Shown piece after piece: positions 7,684-11,013 of a DNA stretch of 11,013 nucleotides. Each line of letters opens with the position of its first letter. The first letter of the stretch is position 1. The notes below the pieces were generated by a model. That model saw only the letters and a list, made by a program, of their open reading frames with translations. It did no database searches and was not told where the DNA came from. The position numbers were made by a program, and so were the translations under genes. Source of the DNA: Candidatus Omnitrophota bacterium (GTDB lineage Bacteria > Omnitrophota > Gorgyraeia > Gygaellales > Profunditerraquicolaceae); NCBI GenBank assembly GCA_016938245.1, contig JAFGUY010000007.1, positions 1 through 11,013 of the forward strand, in the 5' to 3' direction.

Positions 7684-8096
7684 TTAAGAAAAGACTGACT
7701 TTAAAAATCATCCTGTTTCTAATAATCTCTGATATTTTCGAGACTTTGGTTCATCTATGCTTTAAGAAAGGGGCGCAGGCACAGGATTATCTCGACATCC
7801 ATACTATAAGAGACGGGTTAACCTTTCTTGTCGGGGTATCTTCTTCGCCTTATTTGTGGTTAGGCCTCTTTTTTGCCCTGGTTACTTTTATAACCTGGTC
7901 AACCATACTCTCTAAAATTGATTTAAGCGTTGCCGTGCCGATAGCCAGCCTTAGTTATATACTCGTACCTTTAACTTCATCTATATTTTTAAAAGAAAAC
8001 ATTAGCCTTTTAAGGTGGGGCGGGGTAATCTTTATATTAATAGGGGTAGTCTTTGTTTCTTTAAGCTCTCAAGAAAAAGAGGTTGTTTTAAAATGA
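7680..8096 (+). CDS. Half-size EamA/SMR-type membrane protein, first of a pair
   Basis: A 138-residue inner-membrane protein with four predicted helices (about 8-26, 58-77, 83-103 and 110-128), i.e. a single EamA domain, half the size of normal DMT-superfamily transporters. The C-terminal hairpin (DLSVAVPIASLSYILV, then FLKENISLLRWGGVIFILIGV) is classic EamA. In helix 1, Glu21 lies eight residues before Lys29, the same spacing as Glu14 and Lys22 in EmrE, suggesting a retained membrane acid. Single-domain proteins like this work as homo- or heterodimers. The closest functional model is ArnE/ArnF, the pair that flips undecaprenyl-phosphate-aminoarabinose. A stretch at 34-57 between helices 1 and 2 is longer than in EmrE. 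The start overlaps the FemAB-like gene and the stop overlaps the next gene, both by 4 bp. Confidence 0.75.
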   Translation: MIKKRLTLKIILFLIISDIFETLVHLCFKKGAQAQDYLDIHTIRDGLTFLVGVSSSPYLWLGLFFALVTFITWSTILSKIDLSVAVPIASLSYILVPLTSSIFLKENISLLRWGGVIFILIGVVFVSLSSQEKEVVLK

Positions 8097-8473
8097 AAGA
8101 AGGCGTAGTTTTTACCCTGTTTTTAATATGTTTAACCAGTATAAGTGATACTGTAAACCAGCTTTTCTTAAAATCCGCAATTAATTCCATAACTGCTCCT
8201 TCGGGAAATATCTTTAAAATAATAAAGTTTATTTTTAAATTAATTTCAATTCCCAGGGTATGGATAAGCTTTACCTTTACCATAATTTCTCTTTGTATAT
8301 GGCTTTTTGTTTTATCGAGAGCGGATTTAAGTTTTGCGTTCTCTGCTGATAGCATGCACTATATTTTTATTGCCGTTGCTTCAAGGTTTATATTAAAAGA
8401 GAAGGTTACTTTCAAGCGCTGGCTGGGGATTATTTTTATAATCGTCGGTATAACAATAATCAGCTTTACCTAA
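8093..8473 (+). CDS. Half-size EamA/SMR-type membrane protein, second of a pair
   Basis: A 126-residue four-helix membrane protein (helices about 5-23, 54-74, 80-100 and 109-125) and probable partner of the preceding protein. The chosen ATG at 8093 overlaps the previous stop (ATGA) and has AGAGG at 8080-8084. The frame is open further upstream to 8015, but that extension lies wholly inside the preceding gene, is basic and would put a soluble tail before helix 1, so I reject it. RADLSFAFSADSMHYIFIAVASRFILKEKVTFKRWLG (76-111) is the EamA C-terminal signature. Asp19 sits eight residues before Lys27, matching Glu21/Lys29 of the partner. The two proteins differ enough in sequence to suggest a heterodimer of opposite topology, as in ArnE/ArnF or YdgE/YdgF. 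Substrate unknown; a lipid-linked molecule is likely from context. Confidence 0.75.
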   Translation: MKEGVVFTLFLICLTSISDTVNQLFLKSAINSITAPSGNIFKIIKFIFKLISIPRVWISFTFTIISLCIWLFVLSRADLSFAFSADSMHYIFIAVASRFILKEKVTFKRWLGIIFIIVGITIISFT

Positions 8474-8505
8474 TTAAAAGATTTGAGGAGTAAGGAAATA
8501 GATTG

Positions 8506-8517
8506 ATGGGGTGGTAA
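8506..8517 (+). other. Possible three-codon leader ORF before the permease
   Basis: GAGGAG at 8485-8490 and AAGGAA at 8492-8497 precede an ATG that encodes only Met-Gly-Trp and stops at TAA 8515-8517. The TTG start of the permease follows one base later. It could allow reinitiation at the TTG, or be chance, since GGGGTGG within it can also act as the permease ribosome binding site. Confidence 0.2.
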
Positions 8518-8518
8518 C

Positions 8519-9790
8519 TTGTATAATCATATAATAGCTTTAGCCATTTTTATATCTGCCTATTTATCCTTCATTTTTTTCCCCAACAAAAGAGCCATTT
8601 TTGCTATCTTAGGCGGATTTATACTAGTCGCCTTAAGGGTAATCTCTCCCCAAGATGCCGTTTTCGCAATTAATTGGAATGTTATGGGTATATTCGTAGG
8701 GATGCTGGCTGTAGCGGATGTCTTTATGTTAAGCCGGGTTCCTGCATACCTTGCTGAAGTAATCGTTAACCGCGCTAAAAACACTGCCTGGTCAGTATTG
8801 TTTATATGCGTATTAACAAGTTTTATCTCTGCTTTTGTGGAGAATGTTGCCACGGTTTTAATCGTTGCTCCTATCGCCATATCATTAGCCAGAAAGCTTA
8901 AGATTAACCCTTTGAATATGATGATTGCTATTGCGATATCCAGCAACCTGCAGGGGGCTGCTACTTTAATCGGAGACCCTCCGAGCATGCTCTTAGGCGG
9001 GTTTGCCAAAATGAATTTCTCGGATTTTTTCTTTTATAAAGGCCGCCTAAGCATCTTTTTTGCAGTACAGCTTGGCGCGCTGGCATCTTTTATTGTGCTC
9101 TATTTTATATTTAGAAATAATAAAGAAAAGATTAAGCTTCCCCCGGTTGAAAAGGTTAATTCCTGGGTTCCTACGTGTATACTGGTTCTTTTAATACTGG
9201 CTCTTGCGTTTTCTTCTTTCGTTGATAGCGGTTTCTCCTATACCGCGGGGCTTTTATGCATTATTTTTGGGGCTATTTCGCTTATTTGGCAGAGAGTAAT
9301 AAATAAGGGCTCAATTGTTAAAGGGCTAAAGAGCCTTGACTGGGAAACAACCTTTTTCTTAGCCGGCATATTTGTTATAATCGGGGCTATAGCTATTACC
9401 GGATGGATTGACCTTTTTTCAAACTTTCTTTCCGGATTAATCGGCCAGAATATATTCTTAGGTTATACTGCTATCGTTATTATGTCGGTGGTTATCTCTG
9501 CCTTTGTAGACAATGTTCCTTTCTTGGCTGCTATGCTTCCGGTTGCTATATCTATGTCTACGAAGCTGAATATAGACCCCACGCTTTTCCTTTTTGGGCT
9601 GCTTATCGGCGCAAGCTTAGGCGGAAATATTACGCCTATCGGCGCTTCAGCGAATATTGTTGCCTGCGGCCTGCTTAAGAAAGAAGGTTACCGTGTTAGC
9701 TTCAAAGATTTTATGAAGATAGGCATACCTTTTACCTTTGCCGCAGTATTTGCGGTATATTTATTTGTTTGGTTTATTTGGGGGAAATAA
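8519..9790 (+). CDS. ArsB/NhaD/SLC13-type ion permease
   Basis: A 423-residue polytopic inner-membrane transporter of the ion transporter (IT) superfamily with two inverted repeats. Repeat 1 has SAFVENVATVLIVAP (104-118) and SNLQGAATLIGDPPSMLLG (142-160). Repeat 2 has SAFVDNVPFLAAMLPVA (327-343) and GASLGGNITPIGASANIVACG (364-384). The two hairpins with NxATLIGDPP and GGNITPIGASAN are the substrate and cation sites of ArsB/P-protein/NhaD relatives, which move arsenite, Na+ or dicarboxylates. Which ion is carried here is not clear. Arsenite efflux is only one option and no arsC or arsA is in the window. The start is TTG at 8519: a stop lies in frame at 8504, no other start codon lies between, and the next Met is residue 55, which would remove the first helix. 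The next permease begins in the overlapping TAATG. Confidence 0.8.
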   Translation: MYNHIIALAIFISAYLSFIFFPNKRAIFAILGGFILVALRVISPQDAVFAINWNVMGIFVGMLAVADVFMLSRVPAYLAEVIVNRAKNTAWSVLFICVLTSFISAFVENVATVLIVAPIAISLARKLKINPLNMMIAIAISSNLQGAATLIGDPPSMLLGGFAKMNFSDFFFYKGRLSIFFAVQLGALASFIVLYFIFRNNKEKIKLPPVEKVNSWVPTCILVLLILALAFSSFVDSGFSYTAGLLCIIFGAISLIWQRVINKGSIVKGLKSLDWETTFFLAGIFVIIGAIAITGWIDLFSNFLSGLIGQNIFLGYTAIVIMSVVISAFVDNVPFLAAMLPVAISMSTKLNIDPTLFLFGLLIGASLGGNITPIGASANIVACGLLKKEGYRVSFKDFMKIGIPFTFAAVFAVYLFVWFIWGK

Positions 9791-10845
9791 TGGATGAATG
9801 TTGCGTACATAAAAGAAAAGACAGCCTTTTTAAGAACAAACTTTTAATTATCTCTGTCTTGGTTGGCGGGCTACTTTTTATTTCGATATTCCTGCCTTTG
9901 TTAAAACCTTTTCAGGAGAATTTCTTAAAGTATTTTAAAAGCATCTGGTGGGCGGTAGCTTTAGGCTTATTATTAGGCGGAATTATCGAGCATTATATTC
10001 CCAGAGAATATATTTCAAAAGTACTTTCCCGTAAAAAACCTGTCACAATTTTTAATGCTGTATTCTTAGGTTTTTTGATGAGTGCCTGCAGCCATGGGAT
10101 ATTGGCGTTATCTATACAGTTGCATAAAAAAGGTGCATCAAATCCTGCGATAGTAAGTTTCCTGCTCAGCAGTCCTTGGGCAAATTTTACCTTAACAGTT
10201 ATGCTCGTAGGTTTCTTTGGGCTTAAAGGGTTTTTGATTATAGCTTCCGCCGTAATTATTGCCATTAATACGGGGTTCATATTTATGTTTCTTGAGAAAA
10301 AAGGATTAATTGAAAAGAATAATAATATTGTTGAAGTAGCTGATGACTTCTCAATTATTAAAGACTGGTTAAACAGGGCCAGAGATTATAAATTTAGCCT
10401 TCAAAGCCTAATTAATGATTTTAAAGGTATATTAAACGGCGCAGTAAGCCTATCCAATATGGTTTTATGGTGGATTATATTAGGAGTTTTTATCGCCTCA
10501 TTAGCCGGAGCTTACATACCAACTCATTTTTTCCCCATGTTTATGGGCCCGACCTTATTTGGATTGTTGGTTACTTTAGGCCTGGCTACTGTAATTGAAG
10601 TCTGCTCCGAAGGATCGAGTCCTTTGGCATTTGAAATCTACCGGCAGACAGGGGCGTTGGGTAATAGCTTTACATTTCTTATGGCAGGGGTGGTAACGGA
10701 TTATACTGAAATCGGGCTTCTCTGGCATAATGTTGGGAAGCGAACTGCCTTGTGGCTTCCGGTAATCACCGTCCCGCAGGTTATAGCCTTAGGATATCTA
10801 TTTAATATTTTTATAAAATACGGGAAAATTTTTCTTGACAAATGA
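9790..10845 (+). CDS. ArsP-type permease (PF03773-like)
   Basis: An inner-membrane permease of 351 residues with about eight helices in two halves joined by a hydrophilic linker (about 170-205). Each half carries a polar conserved block: SACSHGILALSIQLHKKGASNPAIVSFLLSSPWAN (98-131) and IEVCSEGSSPLA (269-280). Cys-Ser and Pro residues in these places are hallmarks of the ArsP_1 family, whose members export methylated or organic arsenicals or, in the SO_0444 branch, copper and zinc. The N-terminus MDECCVH has two Cys and a His that could touch a soft metal. I chose the ATG at 9790, overlapping the previous stop and preceded by GGGGGAA (9779-9785), over an in-frame TTG at 9769 that lies inside the previous gene. 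It is cotranslated with the upstream permease, so the two probably handle the same or related substrates. Confidence 0.75.
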   Translation: MDECCVHKRKDSLFKNKLLIISVLVGGLLFISIFLPLLKPFQENFLKYFKSIWWAVALGLLLGGIIEHYIPREYISKVLSRKKPVTIFNAVFLGFLMSACSHGILALSIQLHKKGASNPAIVSFLLSSPWANFTLTVMLVGFFGLKGFLIIASAVIIAINTGFIFMFLEKKGLIEKNNNIVEVADDFSIIKDWLNRARDYKFSLQSLINDFKGILNGAVSLSNMVLWWIILGVFIASLAGAYIPTHFFPMFMGPTLFGLLVTLGLATVIEVCSEGSSPLAFEIYRQTGALGNSFTFLMAGVVTDYTEIGLLWHNVGKRTALWLPVITVPQVIALGYLFNIFIKYGKIFLDK

Positions 10846-10862
10846 TACTATTATAGTATCAT
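10835..10862 (+). promoter_or_regulatory. Strong sigma70-type promoter
   Basis: A consensus -35 TTGACA (10835-10840), a 16-bp spacer and -10 TATCAT (10857-10862, 5 of 6 consensus). It begins inside the last codons of the ArsP-type gene and points to the short frame at 10883. Confidence 0.65.
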
Positions 10863-10863
10863 T
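10841..10863. promoter_or_regulatory. Perfect 23-bp palindromic operator
   Basis: AATGATACTAT, one central T, then ATAGTATCATT: two exact 11-base arms. It fills the promoter spacer and covers the -10 box, the best place for a repressor to block polymerase. It contains the stop codon of the upstream permease gene. The size and symmetry fit a dimeric winged-helix repressor (for example MarR, ArsR, DtxR or Fur-like). I do not recognise it as a known consensus. No T-run follows, so it is not a typical intrinsic terminator. Confidence 0.65.
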
Positions 10864-10882
10864 AACTCTGAAAGGAGAGTGT

Positions 10883-10972
10883 ATGGATATTACAGTTAAA
10901 TATATGCTACGCCCCGTTGCTCACTGCGTAACTTTGTCAGTTGCAACGCTATTTTACCTACCCGTTATATAG
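10883..10972 (+). pseudogene. Start of an apparently interrupted gene (29 codons)
   Basis: AAAGGAG (10871-10877) sits 5 nt before an ATG, and a strong operator-controlled promoter lies just upstream, so a real gene is expected here. The frame begins MDITVKYM but ends at TAG (10970-10972) after 29 codons. From about codon 8 the base use changes (CTACGCCCCGTTGCTCACTG) and a hairpin follows. The simplest reading is that a normal gene was truncated by an insertion or rearrangement after MDITVKY. The opening residues recall MoaD/ThiS-type beta-grasp proteins, but seven residues cannot support a family call. It may instead be a genuine short leader peptide or membrane micropeptide (residues 16-29 are fairly hydrophobic). 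Confidence 0.35.
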
Positions 10973-11013
10973 CCTCCGACGAGAAGTTCGCCTTAAAGAC
11001 CTGATTTTTCCCA
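10901..11013. other. Compositionally distinct end, possible mobile-element fragment
   Basis: After the AT-rich promoter the sequence changes to a more GC-rich stretch with a hairpin and no long open frame on the plus strand. On the minus strand two short open tails run in from the window edge, one stopping at 10969-10971 and one at 10962-10964. Either could be the C-terminus of a gene that continues beyond the window, such as a transposase. Too little is visible to name an element. Confidence 0.2.
10915..10948. repeat. Imperfect inverted repeat / hairpin
   Basis: CGTTGC (10915-10920) pairs with GCAACG (10943-10948). Inside, ACTG (10923-10926) pairs with CAGT (10938-10941), leaving a 2x1 internal loop and an 11-base apical loop. 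No T-run follows. It lies within the compositionally distinct end of the window and could be a REP-like or IS200/IS605-type subterminal hairpin. Confidence 0.4.

Noticed and set aside
8015..8092. Upstream extension of the second EamA gene
   Set aside because: It lies entirely inside the preceding gene, encodes a basic non-conserved tail, and the ATG at 8093 has the same 4-bp overlap as its neighbours.
8522..8527. Perfect TATAAT just inside the SLC13-type permease gene
   Set aside because: No -35 at suitable distance, and a transcript from it would lack the start codon. Probably chance in AT-rich sequence.
8560..9009. 149-codon minus-strand open frame
   Set aside because: Antisense shadow of the SLC13-type permease, with low-complexity composition and no family resemblance.
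9769..9789. TTG start for the ArsP-type permease
   Set aside because: Inside the preceding gene; the ATG at 9790 has GGGGGAA upstream and a TAATG overlap.
10841..10863. Palindrome as an intrinsic terminator of the permease operon
   Set aside because: The stem is AT-rich and no U-tract follows (AACTCTG). Its overlap with a consensus promoter favours an operator.

Overview
The window is an AT-rich bacterial segment (roughly 40% GC by eye). Genes are tightly packed, often with 4-bp ATGA or TAATG overlaps. A lipobox lipoprotein predicted for the outer membrane, a DegT-type sugar aminotransferase and ArnE/ArnF-like half-transporters point to a Gram-negative cell envelope. The gene style resembles deep-branching uncultivated lineages such as Omnitrophota (OP3), but no rRNA or marker gene is present, so the placement is a low-confidence inference.

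Layout. (1) 14-4404, plus strand: a CsgG-like lipoprotein; a 26-codon gene for a very basic peptide resembling ribosomal protein bTHX; then a close-packed run of a PP-loop tRNA-thiolation-type enzyme, an AmmeMemoRadiSam radical SAM enzyme (AmrS), a HAD-IB phosphatase and a divergent arginase-like protein. (2) 6481-4407, minus strand: a DegT/DnrJ/EryC1/StrS aminotransferase and an alpha/beta hydrolase overlapping by 4 bp. They converge on the arginase-like gene with a 2-bp gap. (3) 6553-8473, plus strand, divergent from (2): a FemAB/GNAT-like acyltransferase and two half-size EamA/SMR-type membrane proteins, all overlapping by 4 bp. Between (2) and (3) is a compact bidirectional promoter whose two -10 boxes form an inverted repeat. 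(4) 8519-10845, plus strand: an ArsB/SLC13-type ion permease (TTG start) and an ArsP-type permease. (5) 10835-11013: a strong sigma70-type promoter whose spacer and -10 are filled by a perfect 23-bp palindrome, a good ribosome binding site and ATG, then a frame that closes after 29 codons in sequence of different character. A gene may have been interrupted there.

How the parts may work together (inference). Blocks 2 and 3 look like one divergently controlled envelope-modification cassette: the aminotransferase makes an amino sugar or similar precursor, the FemAB-like enzyme acylates or aminoacylates it, the paired half-transporters flip a lipid-linked intermediate as ArnE/ArnF do, and the hydrolase trims esters. 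Block 4 looks like an anion or metal(loid) efflux pair followed by a tightly repressed promoter. Block 1 combines RNA modification, a radical SAM enzyme of unknown substrate and two small-molecule hydrolases. The HAD and arginase-like pair has no assigned substrate. No CRISPR array, rRNA or tRNA was seen.
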